A DNA stretch of 64,000 nt from Caballeronia arationis (GCF_001544975.2 NZ_FCOG02000003.1:1-64000); one strand, 5' to 3'; shown: positions 46,301 through 54,705, counted from the stretch's first letter. A program made the numbers and translations. Notes: generated by a model from the letters alone, not told the origin.

Positions 46301-47301
46301 CCGACCGCGCGGTTGTCGTCCCGATTCGACGCCATGTCCGCGTGGACAACCGGCGCTTCGGAAGCCGCTTCGGTACGCCACGTCGCGCGCCGCCACACCG
46401 CGGCCATTTGCGACGACGCCTGCCGCGACTCCCCATCGACACGCCCGCGCGCGGACATGTCGATGAGCCGCCGCGCATAACGATCCGCGACATCCGGCCG
46501 CCCCGCCGCCAGCGCAAGCCGCGTCAGAAAGCGCAGCGTCTCGCGGTCGCGCGCGAGCGAGCCGAGTTGCTGATCGGCCGCCAGCAATGCTTCGTTCAAC
46601 TGGTTGCCTGACTGAAGCGCCTGCACGCCGCTCAGGAAGAGACGCCGCTCTTCGTCGATGGTGCGCGCCTTCCTGCGCGCCGCGAAGAACGCGTCGGCCG
46701 CTGCGGCATAGTCGCGCGCGCCGAGCTTCAGCTTCGCGCTCGCCTCGAGCCATTCGCCCGCGCGCGCGGGTTCGGCCTCCGCGAGACGCGCGTAGTAGCG
46801 GCCCGCGAGCGCGGCGTCGCCGAGCGCGGCCGCCTTCGCCGCGAACGCTTCCAGTTCGCCCGGCGGCCACGGCTTCCCGGCCGCCACGGTAAGCAGCCGG
46901 TCCAGTTCCCGAAGCCGCTCGACGCGCGCCGGATCGCCCGGTTTCAACGCATACGCCTGCGTCTGCGCCAGTTCGATGCGCACTTTCAGCGAGCGCGCCT
47001 GCGCGTCCTCGTCGGACGACATTGCGAGCCGGGCGAGCATCCGCTCGGCATCCGCGATGCGTTCCGCCTTCAGATACTGCCGCGTCAGTTCGGTCAGCAC
47101 TTCGGCGTTGTCCGGCGCGATGCGCAGCCACGCCTCCAGATACGCGATGGTCAGCGTGTCGGTCTTCTGGCCCTGCAGCAGCCGCTCCTGCAGGCGCTCG
47201 CGGGGGAATGCGAGCATCAGCATGAGCATCACGAGGAGCCCGAATGCGGCGATGACGAAGGGCGAGAACAAACGCTCGCGATCAGGTTCCACAGGCGACA
47301 T
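43375..47301 (-). CDS. pelB: PelB, TPR protein and outer-membrane porin
   Basis: A 1308-residue protein with an N-terminal transmembrane helix (residues 14-32, PFVIAAFGLLVMLMLMLAF) and a long periplasmic TPR superhelix (to about residue 900). The C-terminal outer-membrane beta-barrel runs from about residue 1015 to the end and finishes YRWLY, a barrel-type C-terminus. The TPR part interacts with PelA and the barrel exports Pel. It is somewhat longer than P. aeruginosa PelB (about 1190). The start overlaps pelA by 20 bases and lacks a strong ribosome binding site, so coupling is likely. The antisense frames over it are shadows. Confidence 0.95.
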   Translation of the reverse strand: MSPVEPDRERLFSPFVIAAFGLLVMLMLMLAFPRERLQERLLQGQKTDTLTIAYLEAWLRIAPDNAEVLTELTRQYLKAERIADAERMLARLAMSSDEDAQARSLKVRIELAQTQAYALKPGDPARVERLRELDRLLTVAAGKPWPPGELEAFAAKAAALGDAALAGRYYARLAEAEPARAGEWLEASAKLKLGARDYAAAADAFFAARRKARTIDEERRLFLSGVQALQSGNQLNEALLAADQQLGSLARDRETLRFLTRLALAAGRPDVADRYARRLIDMSARGRVDGESRQASSQMAAVWRRATWRTEAASEAPVVHADMASNRDDNRAVGVVNAVWSPGPRNTLHDGLRRIASDAPSATSREAAPRAAFDNDDYELAFKVFLANGNVASAQRVAQSAVDHDPDSIVWRERLAQVAEWNHAPDVALKNYAILARRRNDAASWAQVERLAPALGDDAALLEASIFEADRDPADMKRVDHVVNAYELLGDPDSALRFLKERIDRQPRGPSRRALLERYAALAERKGDDDLALSTYTRLNNEFGPDPKYAFKLCILYYVRTDFERSLAVLQSARRAASPGDGDFWHLYTMMASVSQDDAAAKEGYQELLQGGKASPEDMASMVGLYDDAPLEAGRLAEFAYRSTGRERLLELAVYEYTRAHATARIASLLASLDPAQLAAAERRPAFLLARAQYLRDAGDPDGALRDVRAALALAPGNAEARAALMWALVERGSDAELRAALKRYARDADDDGSLWGPFAAGYLRLGDGRGALHMMRKQAATRRDDPLWALGYADALELSSRIDEAGRVRNAVWRRQMAQRAGGAGARLDEAQRADLRARMVGLTDLFRGGDASRAVLIELLREDREAGADAAAPADALPASEAARIAGRQRLYSAVAREAALGWAQSHEAYDLERLWLLRQYIDSATRPVYAEMTIALAERDTPEIERLLDTEPDWVPRQNRLDAEAVTGRFGAVQTHAYEQQFALPDDEIVNAVLREQLLRNAQALAPRFRVVDQGGLRFTESGIGAGIRLSPTQSLTLDYSERNQTGSDSLPGVPQHDRRLDLTFRNLSLDHSEKATLGRRNALDDFTTFRLDGTLRDTQNLSFSYALGVHQMATETSQLIVGGMKNLASVGFMYRPDPHVFLNGRFEYDRFYGQDESFLGTGAVYDLSAGYKLRTGYPDYTVRAVFTHGQYSASGTPGGQLARLLPAGTPLTASQFMPQTFTQAGVLFSVGDDLDGGYTRRWRPFLAAGPVHDSNQGWVAQVRAGLAGSVFGNDQAVVYYEHAGASSGRSQPFTEYGVRYRWLY

Positions 47302-50300
47302 CGACGTGGACCGTGGTGGTGTCAGCGGAAGACCGGCGCGGCGGCGCGTACCCGGCGCGTCCCTGCGGTCCGGGAGACAGCGTGGCCGAAAGCGCGCGGC
47401 CGTCGGCGCTCACGCGGCATGCGCGCGCCCCGGCGAGCGAAAAGCGCGGCGCGACATGCGATGCGAGATCGAACGACAAACCATTCGCGGTGCGCGCGAA
47501 ACGCGAGATCGCGCCGTTCGCATCGGCGAGATACGGGAGGCTTTGCGCCCGCGCGGCATCGACGGTGCGAAAGCGCGCGTCGGTGCCCGTCAGGTGCACG
47601 TAGACGCCGCCCGGCCCCGCGAGATAGCCCGCGACGCCTTCGGCGCTTGCAAGCTCCGGCGCGCGTCCCGGCGGCAGCCGCACGGTGCGCAGCGCGCCGC
47701 CGCCGTGGACGCGCCAGAAATCGCCGTCGCGCGCGATGCTCATGCGCTCGAAATCGAGCACCTTCTGCGCATATTCCGATGCGTACACCGGCATCAGCGG
47801 CTCGGCGAGCAGCCTGCCGTACACCTTCTTCAGCGCCTCGACCGAGGCGAACTTGGTGCCGCTGAACATGTGGTAGTAGACATCGACGGGCTTGAAGCGG
47901 ATCGGCGTACCGGTCATGTCGAAGGTTTCGAGCACGCGCGTGTAGCCGTAGTACGGTCCCTGCCACAGCTGCGTGTACGGCTCCTCGTTCTGGTTCGGCG
48001 CGAACACCTGGAAGTAGCCGTCCTTGTTCACGCCGAGCGGCGCGATCGCGCTCCAGGTCGGGTCGCTCTTCGTGATCAGCGTGTCGCCGCCGTTCATGTT
48101 GTAGACGCCCGCCGCGTCGGCGGCCTGGATCACGCTCGCGGGCACCTGGCAGTCGCCGCTCCAGAGCAGCACCTTCACGCGCTTGCCGGGCGGCGCGAGG
48201 CGGTCGATATAGCCGATCGATCCGCCGATCTCGCGCGCGGTGTCGTACCGGTAGCCGGGGATGTCGATCGACAGTCCGTTGTAGTTCGCGCGGCTGCCGC
48301 CCTCGGTCGTGGTGTCTTCGCTGGGTTTCGCGGCGAGGCCGGTCACGCGCATCCATTGCAGCGGATGCGTGTAGGTGTGGCTCGCCATCTCGACGTTTGG
48401 CAGCGCGAACATCCTGCGCGCGATCTCGCGCAGGCGCGGCGCGATGCTGCGATACGGGCCGTCGTCGGAAATCTCGCCCTCGATCACGGAGACGGTCGTC
48501 GGCAGGCCGAATTCGCGGATCACCTCGTAGAGCGCGTCGCCGGAATACTGCGGCGCCTTCGGGTTCATCGCGCCGCCGTCCACCGCATACTCGGCGCGTG
48601 ACGCGAGGCCGTCGCCGTCGATATGCGTCATCAGCAAACGCCGGCCGTTTTCCGTCGACGGATCGGGCGCCGGCATGTCGTCCGGCAGCCGCAGCGCCGC
48701 CTTGAAGAAGCGGATCGGCTGGACGACCCAGCGCGCCTGGTTCGCCAGCGACATGTCGAACACCGCGAACGGCCGCAGCGCGTAGCCGCCCCAAGGCGTG
48801 ATCGCGGCGGCGTCGATGGCGTAGTCGTTGCCGAGGTCCGCCGAGCGAAGGCGCAGGAGCGAACGGCTGTGCGGGCCCGCGCGTACGCCGGTGGTGTCGC
48901 GCGGATCGGGACGCGGCTTCATTTCGAAGCCCATCATCGCGTCATCCATCGAATCGACCCGCAAACGTTTGCCCGGAAGCCCTAGAACCGGCTCCAGATC
49001 GAGCTTAGCGGCGAGCGCGTCGTCGAGATTCATGCCGAAGCTCGTCAGCATCGCGACGTGCATGCCGCTGTCGATCTGCGCGAGCAGCCACGCGCGGAGT
49101 GCGCCGGCATCGGGCGGCGGCCCGTCGAGCCAGACGACGATGCCCGCATAGCGCCCGTCGAGCGGCGCGGCGGGCAGCGGCTTCGATGCATCCGCGAATT
49201 CGACGCGGTAGCCGAGGTAGTTGAGCGGCATCGACACATAGCGCACGCCCGGCGTCACGTTCAGGTTCGTGCCCGCAGGCACGTTCTGAACGACGAGGAT
49301 GGTGCGGGCGAGCGCCTGCTGGTCGCCCGGCGCGCTTTGCCGCGCGTTCTGCTGCGGCTCATCGGCCGAAGTTGTCGCCGCGCCGCCGCCGACCGTGCTC
49401 AACGCGCCATCGGTGACATACGGAATCAGGCCGTCGGCGCTGATTTTCGCGGCGGTTTCGCGCGCGCAGCGACGGTCGGCGGGCGCGCAATAGTCGATGG
49501 CGAGCACCGGCAGGCCATACTGCTCGCGCAGCGTCTTCGCCTGCGCGAGCAGCCAGTCGCGATCCGCCTGCGGGACCGCGACGTATTGCTTGCGAGCCTG
49601 ATTCCAGCCGCGATAAAGCGACTCGAAGGCCACCGCGTACGCGAGATCGTGGACCTGCGGCATCAGTTCGAAACCGCGGTTGAAGATGAGCCGCGCGTCG
49701 GGATAGCGCGTCTTGATCGCGCGGATCACCGCAACGAGGCCGGCTTGCTGGCGCGCGCGAGCGTCGTCGCTTCGGGCTGCGAGCTGGTAGGAGTCGAGCG
49801 TATCCAGGAAAAAGCCGCGATAGCCTTTGTCCCACAGCGGCGCGATCACTTCGTCGACGAAAAACCGCGGCCAGCCCTCCGCCGACTGATCTACGACATG
49901 CGATTGCCACGCCGCATTGCCGCCCACGAGCCAGGACGGCGGGATCTTGCGATAGTACGATCGCGACGGCGTCACCTCGCCGACGCTCACATACGCGAAC
50001 CATTTCGAGGCCGGCGCGGATTGTGCCGCTTGGCCCGCTTGTGCCGCTTGTGCCGCTTCTGCCGGTTGTGCCGCTTGCGTACGCGGATCGAAGCCGCTGT
50101 CCGGCTCGACGACGACCGCATCGAACGCAGACAACTGCGCGGCCGGCACCTTCGACCCATAGAAGAGCGCGATCGACGGCCGGGCCGCTGGGGCGGCGTG
50201 CGCGCACCACGGCAGGAGCATCGCGGCGAAGGCAGAGAACCACGCCAGCGCGACGGCCTGCAGCCGGCGGCGGCGCTTCTGGCACATGCGGGGGCACGCG

Positions 50301-50323
50301 CGAGCGCGGCGTGCAGACCGCAT
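47282..50323 (-). CDS. pelA: PelA, periplasmic Pel hydrolase-deacetylase
   Basis: A 1013-residue secreted enzyme. A signal peptide (about residues 20-43) is followed by a GH114-like alpha-galactosaminidase domain (about 50-310). Next comes a reductase-like middle, then a polysaccharide deacetylase domain with D569/D571 in HIDGDG and metal ligands H649 and H653 in SHTYTH. PelA trims and deacetylates Pel in the periplasm. An Ala/Gln-rich insert at residues 83-101, made by a 9-bp tandem repeat, interrupts the first domain. The start is uncertain: ATG 50323 and ATG 50287 both lack a ribosome binding site, and the first overlaps an upstream small frame as TGATG. Confidence 0.95.
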   Translation of the reverse strand: MRSARRARACPRMCQKRRRRLQAVALAWFSAFAAMLLPWCAHAAPAARPSIALFYGSKVPAAQLSAFDAVVVEPDSGFDPRTQAAQPAEAAQAAQAGQAAQSAPASKWFAYVSVGEVTPSRSYYRKIPPSWLVGGNAAWQSHVVDQSAEGWPRFFVDEVIAPLWDKGYRGFFLDTLDSYQLAARSDDARARQQAGLVAVIRAIKTRYPDARLIFNRGFELMPQVHDLAYAVAFESLYRGWNQARKQYVAVPQADRDWLLAQAKTLREQYGLPVLAIDYCAPADRRCARETAAKISADGLIPYVTDGALSTVGGGAATTSADEPQQNARQSAPGDQQALARTILVVQNVPAGTNLNVTPGVRYVSMPLNYLGYRVEFADASKPLPAAPLDGRYAGIVVWLDGPPPDAGALRAWLLAQIDSGMHVAMLTSFGMNLDDALAAKLDLEPVLGLPGKRLRVDSMDDAMMGFEMKPRPDPRDTTGVRAGPHSRSLLRLRSADLGNDYAIDAAAITPWGGYALRPFAVFDMSLANQARWVVQPIRFFKAALRLPDDMPAPDPSTENGRRLLMTHIDGDGLASRAEYAVDGGAMNPKAPQYSGDALYEVIREFGLPTTVSVIEGEISDDGPYRSIAPRLREIARRMFALPNVEMASHTYTHPLQWMRVTGLAAKPSEDTTTEGGSRANYNGLSIDIPGYRYDTAREIGGSIGYIDRLAPPGKRVKVLLWSGDCQVPASVIQAADAAGVYNMNGGDTLITKSDPTWSAIAPLGVNKDGYFQVFAPNQNEEPYTQLWQGPYYGYTRVLETFDMTGTPIRFKPVDVYYHMFSGTKFASVEALKKVYGRLLAEPLMPVYASEYAQKVLDFERMSIARDGDFWRVHGGGALRTVRLPPGRAPELASAEGVAGYLAGPGGVYVHLTGTDARFRTVDAARAQSLPYLADANGAISRFARTANGLSFDLASHVAPRFSLAGARACRVSADGRALSATLSPGPQGRAGYAPPRRSSADTTTVHVDVACGT
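50022..50075. repeat. Six-unit 9-bp tandem repeat inside pelA
   Basis: Units TGTGCCGCT, TGGCCCGCT, TGTGCCGCT, TGTGCCGCT, TCTGCCGGT and TGTGCCGCT follow each other without gaps. On the coding strand each unit adds three residues of Ala/Gln type. Because the unit is a multiple of three, copy number can change without a frameshift. Confidence 0.85.
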
Positions 50324-50445
50324 CAGTCGACCGGGCGGCGCGCTGCGCCGCCGTGCGCGCGGGGCAGCGGGCGCGGGCCCGGATGCTGCGGCGCTGCGTT
50401 TGCGCCCGGGACAGCCGATCCCGAACGGGCGTTATTGGAAGTCAT
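50323..50445 (-). CDS. Possible 40-residue leader protein upstream of pelA
   Basis: The frame from ATG 50445 encodes MTSNNARSGSAVPGANAA, then a Pro/Arg/His-rich stretch, and ends RRPVD. Its TGA overlaps the pelA ATG (TGATG at 50321-50325 on the minus strand). A weak GAGAA precedes the ATG, which is more than pelA itself has. This suggests translational coupling, with the small frame setting ribosome entry into pelA. The peptide is not recognised and could alternatively be an N-terminal region of pelA separated by one base change. Confidence 0.5.
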   Translation of the reverse strand: MTSNNARSGSAVPGANAAPQHPGPRPLPRAHGGAARRPVD

Positions 50446-50705
50446 CTGTTGTTCTCAGTTTTTTTTAAGCCGGCGCTCACGCACTCACAAACGGCGACAT
50501 CTTCAACGTTTTGCGCGGATTTACTCAGACTAGTGCCAAAACCGTCAGAAGGCACGAAGCGACGTGGCTCCGGTAGCAAATGCCGTACCGCGTCGCCTCG
50601 ATGCGCAAAGCTTTCCCGTCAGCGGCACATGGTTAGGCGCAATGGTTGGTTGGGCCGGGCGGCGGGCGTCGCTACCATTTGGGCTCGCCATGTCACCGAA
50701 CGCCG
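50446..50705. other. Divergent promoter region pel / desaturase
   Basis: There are 260 bases between the pel operon and the plus-strand desaturase gene. An A tract (TTAAAAAAAA on the minus strand, near 50458) lies just before the small pel leader. No consensus sigma-70 or sigma-54 pair stood out. Regulatory sites for the operon should lie here. Confidence 0.45.
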
Positions 50706-51842
50706 ATGTCCATCTATCTCGACGATGCCCAACGCCACGACATCCACCGTCTGCGCGCCTCGTGGCGCTGGCGCAGCCAATGGCCGACGTGGCTCCTGAT
50801 CGCCTGCGTGTACGGCGGATGGTTCGCCGTCGCGCTCAATGCGCGCACGCTCGGCATGCCGCTCGCGCTCGGCGCACTGGCACTGCTGTCGTGCTGGTAC
50901 ATGTCGCTGCAGCATGAACTGCTGCACGGCCATCCGACGCGCTTTCCCCTCGTCAACGCGCTCTTCGGCGTCGCGCCGCTCGCGGTCTGGTTTCCGTATG
51001 CGGTGTATCGCGAGTCGCATCTGCGTCATCACGACGACGCCCATCTGACCGACCCCGCGCGCGATCCCGAGAGCTTTTTCGTGTCGGCCGAACGCTGGGA
51101 GCGCGCCGGAACGTGCCTGCGCGCGCTCTTCGCATTCCGCAATACGCTGCCCGGCCGCGTGCTGATCGGGCCTGCGTTCGCGATCGCGGGCACGCTGCGC
51201 GGCGCGGCATCGTCGATCGTTCGTGGGGACCTGCGCGCCGCCGGCAGCTGGGCGCTGCACGGCGCATTGCTCGCGGTGCTGATCGACTGGCTCGATAGCC
51301 GCTGCGGCATCGGCTGGTTCGCGTTCCTGTTCGGGGTCGGCTATCCGGCCCTCGCGCTCGGCGCGATCCGCTCGTTTCACGAACACCGCGAGGCCGCCGA
51401 TCCGGCAGAGCGCACCGTCATCAACGAAGCGGGCTGGTTCTGGCGACTGCTGTTCCTGAACAACAACTATCATTTAGTCCATCATGACCTGCCGCACGTC
51501 CCCTGGTTCGCTCTCCCCGGAATCTACGAGAAGGCCCGCCCGGCCTACCTGAAACGTTGTAACGGCTTCATGTACGCGGGTTATTGGGCGATGGCGCGTC
51601 GCCTCGCGTTCGCCGCTGTAGCGCATCCCGTGCATGTCCGGACCTCGGCCGGCATCCTGCATCGTCCGGCGGTGTCCGGCACGCACGCGACGGCCGCAGG
51701 AATCGCCGCCATCGTGCGCGCGGTCCAACCGAGGAAGCCATGTCTGCCACCGAGCCCTGGACATGCCCGACGTGCGCAATCCGCGTCGCCACCCCCTTCT
51801 GCCCACAGTGCGGCGAGAGCCCTGTTCGGCCGCCAGACCTGA
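50706..51842 (+). CDS. Membrane fatty-acid desaturase / hydroxylase family
   Basis: A di-iron membrane oxygenase of 378 residues. The histidine boxes are visible: HELLHGH near residue 80, HLRHH near residue 107 and HLVHHDLPH near residue 265. Several transmembrane helices surround them. The substrate could be a lipid or carotenoid-like compound. The last 35 codons overlap the next gene, and the final 60 or so residues (after AHPVHVRTSAG) are Arg/Pro/Ser-rich and lack family character. The true end may have been lost by a frameshift. The start at 50706 follows CGCCG, with no strong ribosome binding site. Confidence 0.85.
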   Translation: MSIYLDDAQRHDIHRLRASWRWRSQWPTWLLIACVYGGWFAVALNARTLGMPLALGALALLSCWYMSLQHELLHGHPTRFPLVNALFGVAPLAVWFPYAVYRESHLRHHDDAHLTDPARDPESFFVSAERWERAGTCLRALFAFRNTLPGRVLIGPAFAIAGTLRGAASSIVRGDLRAAGSWALHGALLAVLIDWLDSRCGIGWFAFLFGVGYPALALGAIRSFHEHREAADPAERTVINEAGWFWRLLFLNNNYHLVHHDLPHVPWFALPGIYEKARPAYLKRCNGFMYAGYWAMARRLAFAAVAHPVHVRTSAGILHRPAVSGTHATAAGIAAIVRAVQPRKPCLPPSPGHARRAQSASPPPSAHSAARALFGRQT

Positions 51843-52585
51843 CGCTGCGCGGGATCGGCACGAAGCTGCTGCACGCGGCAACGAGCATCGACGGCAAGCT
51901 GGTTCGCACGCTCTGGCTTCTGCTGCGTCATCCGGGCCGGCTGACGGTCGCGCACCTGAACGGCCAGCGCATGCCGTATGTGCCGCCGTTCCAGCTGTTT
52001 CTGATCGCGAACGCGTTCTTCTTCGCGATGCAGTCGCTGACCGACACCCAGATCTTCGGTTCGACGCTCGAATCGCATCTTCATCATCAGGACTGGAGTC
52101 CGCTCGCGCAGTCCCTGGTGGCCGAACGGGTCGAGAAGTTGCGGATGGATCCAGCGCAGTACACCCTCGTTTTCGACCGTGCCGCGGTGCTCAACGCCAA
52201 GTCGCTGATCATTCTGATGGTCGTCCCGTTCACGCTGATGTCGTGGCTGATCCTGCTTCGTGCGGGCAAGCCGTTCGTCGCGTTCGTCTATTTCTCGTTG
52301 CACCTCTACGCGTTCCTGTTGCTGCTGGTCTCGCTCGCGCTTGCCGTCGCGGCCATCGACGTCAGGCTGGGCGGCGCGGGGCTCGGCTCGCCCGTCGTCG
52401 ACAAGATTCTTTCCATCGTCAATCTCGGCGTCTGCGGTGGTTATGCGTTTCTGGCCCTGAAGCCCGTGTTCGCGTCGCGTGGAATCTGGCGCGTCGTCAA
52501 GGCGGTCGCGATGGCGCTAGCGGCGGGCGTCATCGTGCTCGGTTACCGGTTCGCCATTTTTCTGATCACGCTCTACACCGCGTAA
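51740..52585 (+). CDS. DUF3667-like zinc-ribbon membrane protein
   Basis: A 281-residue protein with an N-terminal zinc ribbon (CPTCAIRVATPFCPQCGE, two CxxC pairs) and about five transmembrane helices beyond residue 80 (LFLIANAFFFAMQSL; LIILMVVPFTLMSWLILL). The layout, including PYVPPFQLFLIANAFFF, matches the DUF3667 group of unknown function. GAGGAAG lies 5 bases before ATG 51740. The gene starts within the 3' end of the desaturase frame, overlapping it by 103 bases. Confidence 0.85.
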   Translation: MSATEPWTCPTCAIRVATPFCPQCGESPVRPPDLTLRGIGTKLLHAATSIDGKLVRTLWLLLRHPGRLTVAHLNGQRMPYVPPFQLFLIANAFFFAMQSLTDTQIFGSTLESHLHHQDWSPLAQSLVAERVEKLRMDPAQYTLVFDRAAVLNAKSLIILMVVPFTLMSWLILLRAGKPFVAFVYFSLHLYAFLLLLVSLALAVAAIDVRLGGAGLGSPVVDKILSIVNLGVCGGYAFLALKPVFASRGIWRVVKAVAMALAAGVIVLGYRFAIFLITLYTA

Positions 52586-52609
52586 CCGGCCAGCGATATG
52601 GGCGTCCCG

Positions 52610-53005
52610 CTAGCGGCAAAGCTTCGCCACCAGCATTTCGTCGACACTGCCGTCCCGCGGCACGCTGAACACGTCGGGCGTGCCCCAGCCGTGGTCCAGC
52701 CAGGCGCCGTGCAGATAGAAGTTGTATTCACCGTCGGACTTGCTTCGCGTCGCGCAATCGATGACGAAGCGGACATCACGCATATCGCCCTGCTTTCGCG
52801 TGCCCGGAATCGTGACCGGACGGAAAAAAGTCTCGCGGGTCCAACCGGAGCGCGTCGTCCCGGCGCGCCGATACGTCGTGAGATCAAGATAGACGAGCGC
52901 GTCGCCCGTTTTCGCGAACAACGTCCATTGTGCGGAGTACGCAACGGGAACTGCCGGCGGCAGGCACGCGCATATCGGGATTCCCGCCAGAGCGACGAAT
53001 CGCAT
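52610..53005 (-). CDS. Exported protein of surface-adhesin E-like type
   Basis: A 131-residue protein with a signal peptide (MRFVALAGIPICACLPPAVPV, cleaved near AYS). The short beta-rich domain WTLFAKTGDALVYLDL resembles the surface-adhesin protein E domain found in many Betaproteobacteria. Two cysteines (VIDCAT and AKLCR) could pair. GTGAGA precedes ATG 53005. It is convergent with the DUF3667 gene, 24 bases apart, and divergent from the acetyltransferase. Function unproven. Confidence 0.75.
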   Translation of the reverse strand: MRFVALAGIPICACLPPAVPVAYSAQWTLFAKTGDALVYLDLTTYRRAGTTRSGWTRETFFRPVTIPGTRKQGDMRDVRFVIDCATRSKSDGEYNFYLHGAWLDHGWGTPDVFSVPRDGSVDEMLVAKLCR

Positions 53006-53173
53006 GAGTCTCACGGACGGCCTCCCAAAGTCATGTCGGGCGAACCCGGGCATCCCTGGCCCGCTCTCGCGCGTCGGCGATTTCAACGCAGCGGGAGCCG
53101 GCGACTATACTGCACCTCTGCGTCGAGAAACGCTCGCCGCATCGATTCCGACTGGTTGGCAGATGGATACGTC

Positions 53174-53689
53174 ATGTCAGCAAACCCGATCATCCTGCGC
53201 CGAGCCACTCCCGGCGACGCACGAATCATCGCCGGGCTGCATACCGCGAGCTGGCAAACCGCGTATCGCCATATTCTTCCCGAGGAGTACCTCGCCGTCC
53301 AGGCGCCCCGGGAGCATCTGGCCCTCTGGCAGTCTTACCTGGCGCGCCCCGAAGCGATGTGGGGCCTCGTCGAGGTGGCAGAGATGCAGGGCAACCCCAT
53401 CGGCTTCGTCAGCGCCGAGAAGCTGCCTAATCCGGCGTATGGCGTGCTCCTCGACTGTCTCCACGTGCTGGCGCCTTTTCAGGGCCACGGAGCGGGAAAA
53501 CTGCTGATCGACGCAGCCCGCGCCTGGGCCCGGCAACTGGGCGAAAAACAGATGCACCTCTACACGCTCGAAGGCAACGCGCGCGCCATCGCATTCTACG
53601 AACGAAACGGCTGGCAACGCGCTGGCTCGGTGGACGGCTACATCGGCGAAACGCCTGTGACGGATCGCCGGTATGTCATCGCGCCATAG
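53174..53689 (+). CDS. GNAT-family N-acetyltransferase
   Basis: A 171-residue acetyltransferase. The GNAT core is visible: ILRRATPGDARIIAGLH at the start, the acetyl-CoA loop QGHGAGKLLIDAA (Q/RxxGxG/A type) near residue 108, and NARAIAFYERNGW near the end. The substrate is unknown. The frame is open far upstream but ATG 53174 starts the fold; the ribosome binding site is weak. The PhnD-like gene follows after 6 bases, so the two are probably cotranscribed. Confidence 0.92.
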   Translation: MSANPIILRRATPGDARIIAGLHTASWQTAYRHILPEEYLAVQAPREHLALWQSYLARPEAMWGLVEVAEMQGNPIGFVSAEKLPNPAYGVLLDCLHVLAPFQGHGAGKLLIDAARAWARQLGEKQMHLYTLEGNARAIAFYERNGWQRAGSVDGYIGETPVTDRRYVIAP

Positions 53690-53695
53690 CAGCCA

Positions 53696-54526
53696 ATGCT
53701 CCCAACGCCCATGAACTGGATCGCCGCCCTGCCGATGTACAACGTGACGCCCGAGCTCGCCGCCGACTGGCGCGCGCTCCTCGCGCATGCCGGAGGGCGG
53801 CTCGAACGCTGGCTGGCGGCACGCGGCGATTCGCTCGCACTCGTCGAGCCCGACGAGCCGCTCGAACGCTTCTGGCTGCGCGACGATCTGCTGTTGTCGC
53901 AGACCTGCGGCTACCCGCTGGTTCACGCACTTTGGAAGCGGGTTCGCGTGATCGCGACGCCCGCATTCGACATCGACGGTTGCGCGGATGGCAACTATCG
54001 CAGCGTGCTCGTGACGGGTGCGCATGTCACCGCGACGACGCTCGCGCAATGCCAGGGCCTGCGCGCAGCCTTCAACGACGACGACTCCAACAGCGGCATG
54101 AACCTGTTTCGCGCGGCCGTCGCGCCGCTTGCGCTCGGCAAGCCGTTCTTTTCCGCGGTGCTGCGAACGGGCGGCCACCTGCAATCCCTGCGCGCGCTCG
54201 CGATCGACCGAAGCGCCGACGTCGCCGCCATCGACTGCGTGACGCTGGCGTTCGTGCGCGACCTGCTGCCCGAGCTGGCCGGTGCAATACGCGAGATCGG
54301 CGTGACGCAAAGCGCGCCGGGCTTGCCGTTCATCGCATCGAAGGCATTGCCGGCGGAAGCGGCCGCCCTTCTCGCCGACGCGCTCGACGACGCCGTCCAC
54401 GCAAATCCCGCGCTGGCGCGCCGGCTGAAACTCAAAGGCTTCGTGCGCCGCCCCGCCGCCGACTACGCGTCGATCCTCGACATCGAGCGCGCGGCCATCG
54501 AGCGCGGTTATCCGGCGCTCGCGTGA
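53696..54526 (+). CDS. PhnD-like periplasmic-binding-fold protein without signal peptide
   Basis: A 276-residue protein with the type 2 periplasmic-binding fold of the phosphate/phosphonate binding group. Visible landmarks are WIAALPMYNVTPEL at the start, CGYPL after the first lobe, YRSVLVTGA, and the strand-helix FNDDDSNSGMNLFR in the hinge region. No signal peptide is visible, so it may be a cytoplasmic relative rather than a transport protein. The start at 53711 (MNWIAALP) is an alternative. It lies 6 bases after the acetyltransferase gene. Confidence 0.8.
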   Translation: MLPTPMNWIAALPMYNVTPELAADWRALLAHAGGRLERWLAARGDSLALVEPDEPLERFWLRDDLLLSQTCGYPLVHALWKRVRVIATPAFDIDGCADGNYRSVLVTGAHVTATTLAQCQGLRAAFNDDDSNSGMNLFRAAVAPLALGKPFFSAVLRTGGHLQSLRALAIDRSADVAAIDCVTLAFVRDLLPELAGAIREIGVTQSAPGLPFIASKALPAEAAALLADALDDAVHANPALARRLKLKGFVRRPAADYASILDIERAAIERGYPALA

Positions 54527-54705
54527 TCGCCAAGGTTCCAAAAAAGCCGCGCGAATAACCCTACACCCGGTGTGACGGGCACGTTTTCCCGACTTTCGGC
54601 ACAATCGGCTTTTCATCCAGCGTCGCGAGACGCGCCCGCAATCTGCACACGCCCCGTGCAATTCGCACTGCGCGCCCCGGCGCCTCCAGACACCGGACAC
54701 GTCGA

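Noticed and set aside
43270..46611. Very long plus-strand open frame (over 1100 codons) opposite pelB
   Set aside because: It lies wholly antisense to pelB. Its translation is Arg/Ala-rich without domains, as expected for a shadow frame in GC-rich DNA.
50530..50545. TGGCAC-like word upstream of pelA as a sigma-54 promoter
   Set aside because: The matching -12 element TTGC is absent at the right spacing.
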